64,000 nt of DNA from positions 45,906 through 109,905 of the forward strand of contig CAUGSS010000005.1 of NCBI GenBank assembly GCA_959602365.1, written 5' to 3'. This DNA comes from an uncultured Eubacteriales bacterium (lineage in GTDB: Bacteria > Bacillota > Clostridia > Oscillospirales > Oscillospiraceae). The notes under the pieces are model-generated. The model made no database searches, was not told the origin of the DNA, and saw only the letters and a program-made list of their open reading frames with translations. This document shows positions 16,034-24,998 of the stretch, piece by piece (position 1 is the first letter of the stretch; every line of letters begins with the position of its first letter). Both the position numbers and the translations under genes were made by a program.

Positions 16034-18328
16034 ATGCGGGACCAGATCAGACAGGCGGTGCTGGCAGTCAAGCGGGAGCAGGGATTTCGCTTCCGGCCGG
16101 CGGAGGAGATCCAGGAGAGGGCCGTTCAGGAGGCAATACAGCGCTTTGCCCCGGGGGTCCGTCCGGAGGACGTGCTGCTGATGATGGACATCACCGGCGA
16201 ATCCCTGGGCAGCGAGGGCTTCCTGCTGACGGAGCAGGGGCTTTACTCCAGCCTGTTTCCCCAGCAGAGCCTGCCGCTGGACGGCCTGACCCGGGCGGAG
16301 GTGGAGCCGGGTAAGCAGGGGAGGATCCTCTGCGGCTACTCCGACGGGACCTCCCGATCCCTCTACATTCCCACCCATGGCCCTTACATCGCCGCGGTGC
16401 TGACGGCGGTGATTGGAGTGCTGCAGGGGAGGGAGCGGCCGGCGGCCAAGAAGCTGTCCCCTCTGGAACAGGCCATCGCCCGGCGGCTGGCCCAGAAAAA
16501 GCAGGCCGAGCGGCGGAAGGAGGAACAGAAGGGGGCGGGGAGTGAACCCGCGCCGGAAGCCCTCCAGCACACCCGCCAGGGGCTCCAGGCCTACCGGAGC
16601 GGCGACTATGTCCAGGCGCTGGAGGCATTTCGCCAGGCCGCCCAGCAGGGGGATGCCCAGGCCCAGTTCTGGATGGGCAAACTTTGCCGGGATGGGCAGG
16701 GGGTGTTTACCGATTATGCCCAGGCCATGAAATGGTTCCGTGAGGCGGCCGGACAGGGAAATGCCGATGCGGAGAACTCCATCGGCAATCTGTACGATAA
16801 GGGCAAGGGAGTGCCCCGGGATTATGCCGAGGCCTTCCGCTGGTATGAGCGGGCCGCACAGCACGGCCATGCCCTGGCTCAGTACAACGTGGGCAACATG
16901 TATTATAATGGCGACGGTGTGGCCCGGGACGACGGAAAAGCGCTGGAGTGGTATGAGAAATCTGCCGCCCAGGGTGAGGCGAAGGCCCAGTATGGGCTGG
17001 GGCGGCTCTATGAACTGGGCCGCGGCGTCAGGAAAGACCTGGCCGAGGCCTTCCGGTGGTATCGGAAGGCGGCGGATCAGGGCCACGCCAGAGGTCAGTT
17101 TGCCGTCGGTTATATGTACGACGAGGGGGAGGGCGTCCCCCAGGACAAGGCGGCGGCGGTGGAGTGGTACCGCAAGGCCGCGGAACAGGGGATGACCAGT
17201 GCCCAGATCAATCTGGGCCTGATGTATGAAAATGGCGACGGTGTGCCGGAGGACTGCACAGAGGCCGTCAAATGGTATCGCATGGCTGCGGATCAGGGCA
17301 GCCCCAAGGGGCAGTGCCGTCTGGCCTACATGTATGATTGTGGCAAGGGCGTAGCAGCGGACAAGGCGGAGGCGGTGCGGTGGTACCGCAAATCGGCGGA
17401 ACAGGGCTATGCCCGGGGACAGTTCTGCCTGGGCTATATGTATGACGAGGGCAAGGGCGTCGCCCAGGACAAGCGGGAGGCGGAACAATGGTACCGTAAG
17501 GCCGCCGAACAGAATTACGCCTCTGCGCAGTTTAACCTCGCCCTGATGTATGCCCACGGGGACGGCATCAAACAGGACAAAGCGGAGGCGGTGGAGTGGT
17601 ACCGCCGGGCCGCAGAACAGGGACATGCCGGCGCCCAGCTCAACCTGGGTATCATGTACAAAATCGGCGAGGGGGTGCCGGAGGACCTGGCGGAGGCGGC
17701 CAAGTGGCTCCAAAAGGCGGCGGATCAGGGCAAGGAGAAGGCCAAGAAGCCGCTGGAACAGGTGCTCCGGCAGCTGGAACAGGCGGGCATCCCCCTCCCG
17801 TCGCCGGAGGAAGCTCCTGCTCCGGAGGCCGGGGCCAAGGAGGAGGATGAGACGCTCTCGGAGAAGGCGATGGCAGCCCGGCTGCTGGATACGGGCCTGG
17901 AGAAATACCGGGCGGCAAAGTACCCTGATGCCTTCCGCACCTTCCAAAAATCTGCCAATCTGGACAATGTGGCGGCCTGGTTTAATCTGGGCACCATGTA
18001 TGATTGGGGCCGGGGCGTCAGCCGCAACCTGAAAGAGGCCTTCCGCTGGTATAAAAAAGCGGCCCATGAGGGCTTTGCCCACGCCCAGTTTAACCTGGGG
18101 CAGATGTACTATCTGGGCCAGGGCGTGGATCGGGACAAGGCGGAGGGCTTCCGCTGGTTTCAGGAGGCGGCCCGGCAGGGCCTTGCCGAGGCCCAGGCCA
18201 TGGTGGGGGCCATCTACCTGGACGGCACAGTGACTGCCCGGGACCGGGATCAGGGCGTCTGGTGGCTCCGCCAGGCGGCCGGTCAGGGGCTGGAGGCGGC
18301 AGAACAGGCGCTGGTCTCTCTCGATTGA
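16034..18328 (+). CDS. Large Sel1-repeat (TPR-like) protein
   Basis: 764 residues. The first about 150 residues are a separate domain without clear homology; then a short basic linker leads into about 13 Sel1-like repeats of roughly 36 residues with the pattern AQ-x2-LG-x-MY-x2-G-x-GV-x2-D-x2-EA-x2-WYRKAAEQG. An acidic linker at about 580-620 splits the repeats into two blocks. Sel1 repeats form superhelices that bind proteins. No signal peptide or membrane segment is visible, so a cytosolic scaffold is likely. Single-gene unit with its own terminator. Confidence 0.9.
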   Translation: MRDQIRQAVLAVKREQGFRFRPAEEIQERAVQEAIQRFAPGVRPEDVLLMMDITGESLGSEGFLLTEQGLYSSLFPQQSLPLDGLTRAEVEPGKQGRILCGYSDGTSRSLYIPTHGPYIAAVLTAVIGVLQGRERPAAKKLSPLEQAIARRLAQKKQAERRKEEQKGAGSEPAPEALQHTRQGLQAYRSGDYVQALEAFRQAAQQGDAQAQFWMGKLCRDGQGVFTDYAQAMKWFREAAGQGNADAENSIGNLYDKGKGVPRDYAEAFRWYERAAQHGHALAQYNVGNMYYNGDGVARDDGKALEWYEKSAAQGEAKAQYGLGRLYELGRGVRKDLAEAFRWYRKAADQGHARGQFAVGYMYDEGEGVPQDKAAAVEWYRKAAEQGMTSAQINLGLMYENGDGVPEDCTEAVKWYRMAADQGSPKGQCRLAYMYDCGKGVAADKAEAVRWYRKSAEQGYARGQFCLGYMYDEGKGVAQDKREAEQWYRKAAEQNYASAQFNLALMYAHGDGIKQDKAEAVEWYRRAAEQGHAGAQLNLGIMYKIGEGVPEDLAEAAKWLQKAADQGKEKAKKPLEQVLRQLEQAGIPLPSPEEAPAPEAGAKEEDETLSEKAMAARLLDTGLEKYRAAKYPDAFRTFQKSANLDNVAAWFNLGTMYDWGRGVSRNLKEAFRWYKKAAHEGFAHAQFNLGQMYYLGQGVDRDKAEGFRWFQEAARQGLAEAQAMVGAIYLDGTVTARDRDQGVWWLRQAAGQGLEAAEQALVSLD

Positions 18329-18418
18329 GATACATAATAGATATAAAGGAGTACAGAACTGCCCTTGCGGTGAGTGCGGGGAGACACGACCCGCCTGAAC
18401 CGAGCGGGCAGAGACAGG

Positions 18419-18460
18419 CACCGCCCGGCGCTTTCCACGGAAAGCGCCGGGCGGTGTTTT
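18419..18460 (+). terminator. Rho-independent terminator
   Basis: Perfect 18-bp stem (18419-18436 with 18439-18456) around a 2-nt loop, then TTTT. It follows the Sel1 gene by about 90 bp and faces the convergent OYE gene. Confidence 0.88.
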
Positions 18461-18495
18461 GCAATGACAAATGGTGAAAGGGTTCCTTTGGCGGA

Positions 18496-20493
18496 TCAGC
18501 CCAGCCGGACGGCGGCCCAGTAGCCCTCCTCAATGGCCTGGCGGGCCTTCCGGGCTTTGACGCAGTCGCCCACGGTGCAGGTGTCCAGGCACACGTCCTT
18601 CAGGGCCTCCACCGTGGCGGTGTTGGGCCGCATGCCCATGGCGTAGACGATGCCCTCGGCGGGGATGAACTCCTCCCGGCCCTCCTTGTCCAGGGCGTAG
18701 ACCCCCTCTCCCGGGACGACCTTGCTCACCCGCAGGCCGGTGCGGCAGGTGATGGGGGCCTGGGCGAAGGACTGCATCATGCCCTCCTTGTGCATCCAGT
18801 TGGCCTCCGGGGCGATCTCGTCCTGCATCTCGATGATGGTGACCTCATGGCCGTGCTCGGCCAGATAGAGGCCGGTCTCGCAACCCACCAGGCCGCCGCC
18901 CAGCACGGCCACTTTTTTGCCGAAATTGGCCAGCTTGGTGTACACCGTGGTGGCGTGCTCCACGCTGGGGTCGTCCAGGCCCGGGATCGGGGGCCGGGCG
19001 GGGGAGGAGCCCACCGCCAGGATGACCGCGTCATAGCCGCCGGCCCGGATGAACTCGGGGGTGACGGTGGTGTTGAGCTTCACGTCCACGGCGCTCTTCT
19101 CCACCTGGTGGATCAGGTAGTTCTTCAGCCGCATCAGGTCCACCTTCAGCTCGTCGTAGTCGGTGAACTTCAGCAGGCCGCCCAGCTGATCGGTCTGCTC
19201 GGCCAGGGTGACAATGTGGCCCCGCTGGGCGGCGGTGGCCGCCGCCTGCATGCCGCCGGGGCCGCCGCCCACCACCAGCACCCGGCGCTGCACCTTGGCC
19301 GGAGCGGACATCCGGTCAAACCGGCACTCCTGGGCGGTGCGGGGGTTGACGGCGCAGGAGAGCTGGTTGCCGGCGTGGAGCCCGGTCAGACAGTCCAGGC
19401 AGCGCAGGCAGGGGACGATGTCCTGGCTGCGGCCGTGGCGGGCCTTCTCGGGGAAATAGGGGTCGACGATGCTCTGGCGGGCCATGGCGATCACGTCGGC
19501 CTTGCCCTCGGCCAGAACCTGCTCCGCCAGCTCCGGGGTGTTGATGCCGCCCAGGGTGACCACCGGGGTCTTGACGCCGGCGGCCTTGATGGCGGCGGCG
19601 TAGTGGACGTTCACCCCGTGGGGCAGGAACATGGTGGGGTGGGTGTGCACTGCCTGGGCCTCCTCGGTGTCCAGGCCGGCGGAGACGTGGATCAGGTCCA
19701 CCTTGCCGTCCAGCAGCTTGGCGAAGGCGATGCCCTCCTCCTGGGACAGGCCGCCCTCGATCTCCTCGCAGCCGCTCATCCGGTACTCGATCAGAAAGTC
19801 CTCGCCGCAGCGCCGGCGGATGCGGTCGATGACCATCAGGGGGAATTTCGCCCGGTTTTCAATGCTGCCTCCGTATTCGTCGGTGCGGGTGTTGTAGAGG
19901 GGGGAGATGAACTGGTCCAGCAGCCAGCCGTGGCCGCCGTGGAGGAGCACCATGTCGTAGCCGGCGCCCTTCAGGATCTCGGCGCAGTCGGCGAAGTGGT
20001 CGGCCACCACATTCATGTCCTCCTCGGTCATGCCGTGGACGTGGTACTCCTCGGTGACCTCGTTGCCGTGGATGACGCTGGTGTGCACCTCGTGAATCTC
20101 CACCGGGCCCCAGGCCTCCCAGCCCTCAGGGCTTAAATCGGAGTTGGCAGCGGCAAAGGCGATCATGCCGCCGTGGTTGAGCTCCTGGCTGGCCAGGGCG
20201 CCTCCGGCGTGGATGGCCCGGGCGATCTCCGCCAGTTTGGGCTGGTTCTCCGGGGTGACGGCGAAGGAGCGGGGGTTGGTGGCGGCGTGCTCCCGGTCCA
20301 CCGGGGTGTCCCCCAGGGTGACCACCGCGTAGCCGCCCCGGGCCTTCTCGGCGTAGAAGTCGATCATGGACTCGTCGGGCCGGCCGTTGAAGTCCATGTG
20401 GCTCATCATGTGGGGGGCCACGAACAGCCGGTTGCGGAAGGTGGTGTGCTTGATGGTCAGCGGTTCAAAGAGATGGGGATAGAATGGATTCAT
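18496..20493 (-). CDS. OYE-type NAD(P)H:flavin ene-reductase (TMADH/BaiCD-like)
   Basis: 665 residues. An FMN TIM barrel (1-350) has VVLLHGGHGW-type sequence at 185-190 and NTRTDEYGGSIENR; four Cys in C-x2-C-x2-C-x11-C (362, 365, 368, 380) bind 4Fe-4S; GGGPGGMQAA (about 409) and GGGLVGCETG start the FAD/NAD(P)H part. This is the architecture of trimethylamine dehydrogenase, 2,4-dienoyl-CoA reductase and BaiCD/BaiH. It likely reduces a C=C conjugated to a carbonyl. The residue after GHG, Tyr in dienoyl-CoA reductase, is Trp here. ATG 20493 fits AAGGAGG with 6-nt spacing. It follows a nitroreductase gene in the same unit. Confidence 0.92.
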   Translation of the reverse strand: MNPFYPHLFEPLTIKHTTFRNRLFVAPHMMSHMDFNGRPDESMIDFYAEKARGGYAVVTLGDTPVDREHAATNPRSFAVTPENQPKLAEIARAIHAGGALASQELNHGGMIAFAAANSDLSPEGWEAWGPVEIHEVHTSVIHGNEVTEEYHVHGMTEEDMNVVADHFADCAEILKGAGYDMVLLHGGHGWLLDQFISPLYNTRTDEYGGSIENRAKFPLMVIDRIRRRCGEDFLIEYRMSGCEEIEGGLSQEEGIAFAKLLDGKVDLIHVSAGLDTEEAQAVHTHPTMFLPHGVNVHYAAAIKAAGVKTPVVTLGGINTPELAEQVLAEGKADVIAMARQSIVDPYFPEKARHGRSQDIVPCLRCLDCLTGLHAGNQLSCAVNPRTAQECRFDRMSAPAKVQRRVLVVGGGPGGMQAAATAAQRGHIVTLAEQTDQLGGLLKFTDYDELKVDLMRLKNYLIHQVEKSAVDVKLNTTVTPEFIRAGGYDAVILAVGSSPARPPIPGLDDPSVEHATTVYTKLANFGKKVAVLGGGLVGCETGLYLAEHGHEVTIIEMQDEIAPEANWMHKEGMMQSFAQAPITCRTGLRVSKVVPGEGVYALDKEGREEFIPAEGIVYAMGMRPNTATVEALKDVCLDTCTVGDCVKARKARQAIEEGYWAAVRLG

Positions 20494-20566
20494 AGACATC
20501 CTCCTTGTGGAAAAAGGTCCGGCCCGCCCGGCGGCCTCTGCCGCGGGAAGGCCGGAATGGTCAGAT

Positions 20567-21094
20567 TCAGATGCGGTTGACGGCGATCTTGTCGGCGGGG
20601 ATGCTGCGCTCCTGGAGGGGATGGGCGGGATGACCCACGGCGATGGCGGACACGGTGCGGAAGCCCTCGGGCAGCTTCAGCAGCTGGGCCACTTGGTCGC
20701 GCTGGCCCTGCAGGGCCTGGCTGAGGCCAAAGAGGTAGACGCTGGCCAGGTTCAGATCGGCGGCGGCCAGCGTCATGTTCTCCATGACGCAGCTGGCGTT
20801 GGCGCCGGCAATGATCTCCTCGTCCTCCAGGGAGTTGGAGACGTAGATCAGGGTGGGGGCATGGTAGGACGGGTAGGCGTTGGGATCTCCCACCGCCTCT
20901 TGGAACAGCCGGTTCAGCTCCTCCAGCACGGCGGGGTCCTGGACCACCGTCAGGTGCAGCCGCTCAAAGCGGCCCATGCAGGTGGGGGCGGCCATGGCGG
21001 CCCGAAGCAGCTCGTTGACCTCTTTCTCTGTCAGCTGTTCCCCGGTAAATTCCCGGGTGGACTGGCGCAGGGTGAGGGCACGGGTGAATTCCAT
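20567..21094 (-). CDS. Nitroreductase-family FMN protein
   Basis: 175 residues with the family's N-terminal RQSTREFTGEQLTEKEVNELL and AAMAAPTCMG, which bind FMN phosphate, and a C-terminal VSAIAVGHPAH. Such proteins reduce nitroaromatics, quinones or enones, or oxidise and desaturate substrates, with NAD(P)H. It is the promoter-proximal partner of the OYE gene and is divergent from an HxlR regulator, so it probably belongs to one stress or xenobiotic-responsive unit. Ribosome site AAAGGAG. Confidence 0.9.
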   Translation of the reverse strand: MEFTRALTLRQSTREFTGEQLTEKEVNELLRAAMAAPTCMGRFERLHLTVVQDPAVLEELNRLFQEAVGDPNAYPSYHAPTLIYVSNSLEDEEIIAGANASCVMENMTLAAADLNLASVYLFGLSQALQGQRDQVAQLLKLPEGFRTVSAIAVGHPAHPLQERSIPADKIAVNRI

Positions 21095-21193
21095 CTTGAA
21101 AACTCCTTTCCAACACTTGACTTTGCAGGTCAGTTACAGTATGTTTTTTGTACTAATACCATCATACCGATTTTTCTGCCGCCGTCAAGTACC
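21095..21193. promoter_or_regulatory. Divergent promoter region of nitroreductase and HxlR genes
   Basis: AT-rich stretch with GTTACAGTATG and GTACTAATACC near 21133-21165, whose GTA and TAC ends resemble sites used by HxlR-type regulators. Two promoters are expected but no strong consensus pair was identified. Confidence 0.4.
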
Positions 21194-21227
21194 ATGAAAA
21201 AACAAACCTGGTATGAAAAAACAAACC
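21194..21227 (+). repeat. 15-bp tandem direct repeat before the HxlR gene
   Basis: ATGAAAAAACAAACC occurs at 21194-21208 and 21213-21227, a 19-bp period, and ends next to the AGGAGG site of the HxlR gene. It could be an autoregulatory site or a duplicated leader. Confidence 0.7.
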
Positions 21228-21241
21228 GAGGAGGCCGTCTC

Positions 21242-21625
21242 ATGGAGCCGTTTCAGACCGTATCCGAATACCTGGGCTATATGCAGTCCCATCCGGAGAT
21301 CACCACCTGTCCCATCCGCCGCTGCCTGGGGGTGATGGGGGGCAAGTGGAAGATCTTCATCGTCCTTCAGCTCTTCTCTGCCCCGTCCCTCCGGTTCGGG
21401 GAGCTGGCCCGGCGGGTGGAGGGGATCACCAACGCCATGCTGTCCGCCAGCCTGCGGGAGCTGGAGCGGGACGGCATGGTGGAGCGGGAGCAGTTCAACG
21501 AAATCCCGCCCCATGTGGAATACCGCCTCACCCGGGAGGGCCGGAGCCTGGGCAGCGTGCTGCTGGCCCTGGCCAACTGGGGGCTGGAGCACCCGGCGGC
21601 CGGAGGGACGGAGCGGCCGGAATAG
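21242..21625 (+). CDS. HxlR-family winged-helix regulator
   Basis: 127 residues with the HxlR signature: CPIRRCLGVMGGKWKIFIVL, then FGELARRVEGITNAMLSASL (recognition helix), LERDGMVEREQFNEIPP and VEYRLTREG (wing). HxlR proteins sense reactive aldehydes, disulfides or quinones and act near the genes they regulate, here the divergent nitroreductase and OYE genes. Conserved Cys (about residues 21 and 26) could be the sensor. GAGGAGG supports the ATG at 21242; longer upstream reading frames run through the promoter and were not used. Confidence 0.9.
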   Translation: MEPFQTVSEYLGYMQSHPEITTCPIRRCLGVMGGKWKIFIVLQLFSAPSLRFGELARRVEGITNAMLSASLRELERDGMVEREQFNEIPPHVEYRLTREGRSLGSVLLALANWGLEHPAAGGTERPE

Positions 21626-21635
21626 GCCGCCGGGC

Positions 21636-22289
21636 TCAGATGCCGGGATAGCTGTCGTAGCGCTGGGGGACGGCGGGCTCGTCCTCGGGGTAGATGGCGT
21701 CGGGGCCGTACTCCCAGAAGGGCTTCTCCAGAGGGTGGCAATAGGGGCCCATGTCGGGCATCTCGCCGTTGCCCGCCATCTTGAGGGCGGGCTCGCCCCA
21801 ACTGCGGTTGTAGGGGGTCAGGAAGAGGGGGTAGAGGGTCATGTGCCAGAACTTCCACACGCCGTCCTCCTTGATGAACTCCACCTCGTACTTGCCCCAG
21901 CACCAGGCGCCCTTCTCCTTGCCGGGAGAGGGGGCGGTCTCGGTGCCCGGGGAGATCCAGATGCCCTTGGCAGTCTTGCCGTCGGCGGCCACCTCGATGA
22001 CGTCGGTGCACATCTCGTGGATCATCATCAGCCCCCGCAGCTGCTCGTAGTCCTCCGGGTTGTAGCGGTCGCCGTGGAAGCCCACATAGCTCTGGTACAC
22101 GCCCTCATAGCCCACGAATTTGCCGAAGGGCATGGTCTGGCTCACGTCGTCCCGCTTGGCCCACAGCTCCATGAATTCCTTGTTGCGGAATGCGGTGTGG
22201 AGATAGGAATACCGGCCCATCAGGTTGCGGCAGGCCTGGGCGGCCTCCAGACGCTCGGCCTGGAGCATCAGTTCATTCAGTTCGCTCAT
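21636..22289 (-). CDS. NTF2/SnoaL-like protein 1
   Basis: 217 residues, the last gene of a three-gene minus-strand unit. The family block AQACRNLMGRYSYLHTAFRN is near the N-terminus, then VIEVAADGKTAKGIW in the middle and VWKFWHMTLYP in the last third, giving an alpha+beta cone as in SnoaL and BaiE. NTF2-fold enzymes act as dehydratases, isomerases or cyclases of hydrophobic small molecules. It lacks a signal peptide. It is shorter than its paralogues in the region before the middle block. Substrate unknown. Confidence 0.83.
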   Translation of the reverse strand: MSELNELMLQAERLEAAQACRNLMGRYSYLHTAFRNKEFMELWAKRDDVSQTMPFGKFVGYEGVYQSYVGFHGDRYNPEDYEQLRGLMMIHEMCTDVIEVAADGKTAKGIWISPGTETAPSPGKEKGAWCWGKYEVEFIKEDGVWKFWHMTLYPLFLTPYNRSWGEPALKMAGNGEMPDMGPYCHPLEKPFWEYGPDAIYPEDEPAVPQRYDSYPGI

Positions 22290-22293
22290 GGTT

Positions 22294-23001
22294 TCAGCCC
22301 TCCTCGTCCATAAAGGTGATGCCCACATCCTCAAACTTCTCATAGGGATAGGGGATGGCGGGCTGGTTGGCGGGGTAGACCTCGGTGGGGGAGTAGTGCC
22401 ACATCCCCTTGCCCTGTTCAGCGCTGGCGAAGGTGTAGTCCTCAGGGGTGGGCTGGACGACGTCCACCCAGCTGGTGCCGTACTCGCTCTTGTTGATGGG
22501 GTAGAGGCGCATGTGCCAGATCTTCCACTCCCCGTTGTCCCGGATGAAGTCCACGGCGTAGGCCCCCCAGCACCACTCGGCGTGGGGCTCCAGCTTGGCG
22601 TCGGGGTCCTGGAAGCCGGGGACGCGGCCGTCCACATAGGTCTCGTGGCCGTCGCTGAAGAAGGCCGCCTTGGCGGTCTGGCCGTCCTCAGCCACCTCGA
22701 TGAGCTCGGTGTTCATGGTGTGCATCATCACCGCTCCCCGCAGGCTGTCCAGCACGGCGGGGTCGCTGCGGTCGCCGTGGTCGTTCATATAGCAGGTCCT
22801 GACCCCCTCAAAGCCCTGATAGGAGCCCCAGGGCATGACCAGCAGGTCGTCGTCCCGCTTGGCCCACAGGTCGATGTACTCCTTGTTGCGGAATGCGGTG
22901 TGGTAGTAGCTGTATTTGCCCATCAGGTTGCGGCAGGCCTGCACGGCCTCCAGCCGCTCCAGCTTCCGGGTCAGCAGTTCCAGGGTTTCCTGTTCCGTCA
23001 T
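22294..23001 (-). CDS. NTF2/SnoaL-like protein 2
   Basis: 235 residues, most like protein 3: AVQACRNLMGKYSYYHTAFR, AKRDDDLLVMPWGSYQG, LIEVAEDGQTAKAAF, WCWGAYAVDFIRDNGEWKIW and HMRLYP. Conserved His/Tyr pair (YYHT) and Asp pair (RDDD) are candidates for acid-base catalysis. It starts 14 bp after the previous gene's stop with AGGAGG. The longer open frame to 23034 overlaps the previous gene and lacks a ribosome site. Confidence 0.83.
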   Translation of the reverse strand: MTEQETLELLTRKLERLEAVQACRNLMGKYSYYHTAFRNKEYIDLWAKRDDDLLVMPWGSYQGFEGVRTCYMNDHGDRSDPAVLDSLRGAVMMHTMNTELIEVAEDGQTAKAAFFSDGHETYVDGRVPGFQDPDAKLEPHAEWCWGAYAVDFIRDNGEWKIWHMRLYPINKSEYGTSWVDVVQPTPEDYTFASAEQGKGMWHYSPTEVYPANQPAIPYPYEKFEDVGITFMDEEG

Positions 23002-23015
23002 GGCTGTATCCTCCT

Positions 23016-23753
23016 TTACTGATAGTTGGCCCACAGCGCGGGGACGGCGTCCTCGTAGTGCTCATAGGGCAGCGGGGGCTCCGGCTCGTCGGCGGGGTAG
23101 ACGGCGTCCATGCTCCAGGCCCAGTTGGGCTGGGGCAGGGGCTTGTGGTTGTGGAAGGGGAAGTCCACCGGGTCCATGTCCGGGTGCTGGGTCCAGGGCA
23201 CATAGAAGTCGGTCTTGTAGAGGGGCCACAGCCGCATCTTCCAGAACTTCCACTCCCCGTCGGCGTCCTTGATGAAGTCCACCTGGTACTTGCTCCAGGC
23301 CCACTCGCAGGAGGAGACCATGGGGGCGTCCGGGGGCACCGGGTCCCCCTTCTTCCAGCCGGGGATCTTGTCAAAATCCGGGATGAAGCAGCTCTCGTGG
23401 CCCGGGCTGATCCAGCAGCCCTTGGCGGTCTTGCCGTCGCCGGCCACCTCCAGCACCTCGGTGTCCACGCAGTGCATCATCATGCCCCCCTTGAGGATGG
23501 GGGAATCCTGAATCTCCGGGTCGTTCCGGTCGCCGTGGTCCTGGAGATAGCACTTGCGCACCCCCTCGATGCCCTGGTAGTAGCCCCAGGGCATCACCAG
23601 CAGGTCGTCATCCCGGTCGGCCCAGAGCTGGACATAGTCCTTGTTGCGCATTGCGGTGTGGTAGTAGCTGTACTTGCCCATCAGGTTGCGGCAGGCCTGG
23701 GCGGCCGCGATCCGCTCGAAGCCCAGCTTCAGTTCCTCGATCGTTCTTGCCAT
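23016..23753 (-). CDS. NTF2/SnoaL-like protein 3
   Basis: 245 residues, first gene of the unit driven by the 23848-23914 module. Blocks: AAQACRNLMGKYSYYHTAMR, ADRDDDLLVMPWGYYQG, VLEVAGDGKTAKGCW, WAWSKYQVDFIKDADGEWKF. Compared with proteins 1 and 2 it has a longer loop around residues 150-165 (IPGWKKGDPVPPDAP). The start may instead be ATG 23762; AAAGGAG lies only 2 nt before that codon, which favours 23753. Three consecutive paralogues imply sequential or substrate-range duplication. Confidence 0.83.
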   Translation of the reverse strand: MARTIEELKLGFERIAAAQACRNLMGKYSYYHTAMRNKDYVQLWADRDDDLLVMPWGYYQGIEGVRKCYLQDHGDRNDPEIQDSPILKGGMMMHCVDTEVLEVAGDGKTAKGCWISPGHESCFIPDFDKIPGWKKGDPVPPDAPMVSSCEWAWSKYQVDFIKDADGEWKFWKMRLWPLYKTDFYVPWTQHPDMDPVDFPFHNHKPLPQPNWAWSMDAVYPADEPEPPLPYEHYEDAVPALWANYQ

Positions 23754-23847
23754 GCGTTTCATCGCTCCTTTTCCATCAATTTTTCATCTATACAAAAATA
23801 AAAAAGCGGAGTATGCCGGGCAGGAAATCCCTGCGCCGCTTTTATTC

Positions 23848-23914
23848 ACTTTATCGCAGGAATTTGAGGATGTAAAGTAACAAAAAGGGGTATTTCCACA
23901 ACGGGTTGTTACCC
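23848..23914 (-). promoter_or_regulatory. LysR-linked promoter module, copy 1
   Basis: On the minus strand: GGGTAAC, 5 nt, GTTGTG, 10 nt, TTTTTGT, 3 nt, TTTACA (-35; plus-strand 23871-23876), 17 nt, TAAAGT (-10; 23848-23853). Spacing is identical to copies 2 and 3 from the GTAAC box to the -10. It points at the three-gene NTF2-like unit and is next to the divergent LysR gene. The outer TTTGTG-N6-CACAACAAT site is missing here. Confidence 0.75.
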
Positions 23915-24014
23915 TTGGAGGGCGCCGGGGGGCAGGCAAAGCGCACTTGAAGGATAAAAGGCGATGTGATAAAATATAGAAAAGAAATCGGGTTTACGAA
24001 AGGCGGGAACCAAA

Positions 24015-24902
24015 ATGGTCAACGAGACGACGGTGCGATCCTTCCTGACGCTGGTCCGGGTGGGCAGTTTTACAGAGGCGGCAAAACGCCTGTTTCTGAG
24101 CCAGCAGGCGGTCAGCAAGCAGGTGGCCAAATTGGAACAGGATCTGGACTGCACCCTCTTAAACCGGGAACGGGGCAAGCTGGTACTCACCGACGTGGGC
24201 AAAATCTACTATAAGGCCTTTGGGCAGATGGAGGAGATCTATTCCGCCGCCCGGGCGGAGGCCGGGCGGCTTGCCGCCACCCAGGACAATCAGTTGGCCA
24301 TCGGCCAGCCGGAGCTGCTGGATCTGCAGCAGGTGGGCCGGTCGCTGCTGCGGGACTTCCAGGCCCAGCACCCGGGCCTGCATATGGTATACAAAAGCGC
24401 CCCCGCCTGGCAGGTGACCCAGTGGCTGGTGGACGGAAAAGTGGACGTGGCCTTCAGCTTTGCCCCGGAAATCCAGGGGATTGAGGGCATCGAATATGTG
24501 GTGGTGGAGCAGCTGCAGGAGATGCTGGTGGTCTCCGCCGACCACCCCAAGGCCACCCCGGACGCCAACTTCCTGGACTTCCGGGATGAAAGGGTGTTTT
24601 ACACCCCCAGCCCGGAGAATGAGGACAACCAGCTCAAGCTCCGCCTGGAGGCCATGGGCTTTCCCACGGACAAGCTGGTGCCGGCGGACAACCTGCTCTC
24701 CTCCTGCGCATCGGTGGAGCAGATGCAGGGGGTCAACTTCCTGCTGGAGCACTGCAGCATGCTCAACAGCAAGACCTTCCGGGCCTATCCCGACTGCCAT
24801 GTTGTCACCCTGGTGCTGGCCTATCGGAAGGACAACCGGAAGCGGGCGGTGCGCCACCTGGTGGACGAGGCGTCCAAGCGCTTAAAGCGCAGCGACGTGT
24901 GA
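24015..24902 (+). CDS. LysR-family regulator (controls the NTF2/beta-helix/transporter units)
   Basis: 295 residues. The winged helix reads TTVRSFLTLVRVGSFTEAAK then LSQQAVSKQVAKLEQDLDC; the rest is a periplasmic-binding-like effector domain. LysR proteins usually control divergent and nearby genes in response to a small molecule. It lies between units that share a promoter module (23848-23914, 24999-25096, 27067-27163), so it is the best candidate to bind it. A terminator follows at 24936-24975. Confidence 0.9.
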   Translation: MVNETTVRSFLTLVRVGSFTEAAKRLFLSQQAVSKQVAKLEQDLDCTLLNRERGKLVLTDVGKIYYKAFGQMEEIYSAARAEAGRLAATQDNQLAIGQPELLDLQQVGRSLLRDFQAQHPGLHMVYKSAPAWQVTQWLVDGKVDVAFSFAPEIQGIEGIEYVVVEQLQEMLVVSADHPKATPDANFLDFRDERVFYTPSPENEDNQLKLRLEAMGFPTDKLVPADNLLSSCASVEQMQGVNFLLEHCSMLNSKTFRAYPDCHVVTLVLAYRKDNRKRAVRHLVDEASKRLKRSDV

Positions 24903-24935
24903 TCGAACGGAATATTGCATCTGGGCTGTACCTGA

Positions 24936-24975
24936 GGGCCGCCCGGCGGAAGCGTCTCCGCCGGGCGGCCCTTTG
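24936..24975 (+). terminator. Rho-independent terminator
   Basis: Perfect 15-bp GC stem (24936-24950 with 24957-24971), 6-nt loop, then CTTTG. Confidence 0.8.
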
Positions 24976-24998
24976 CCTGCCAAAAATGAGTGAGGAAA

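Noticed and set aside
18790..20136. 448-codon plus-strand frame opposite OYE1
   Set aside because: Antisense shadow; no domain and no ribosome site.
20507..21625. HxlR gene read as a 372-residue fusion
   Set aside because: The upstream part is antisense to the nitroreductase gene and promoter; the HxlR start at 21242 has its own strong ribosome site.
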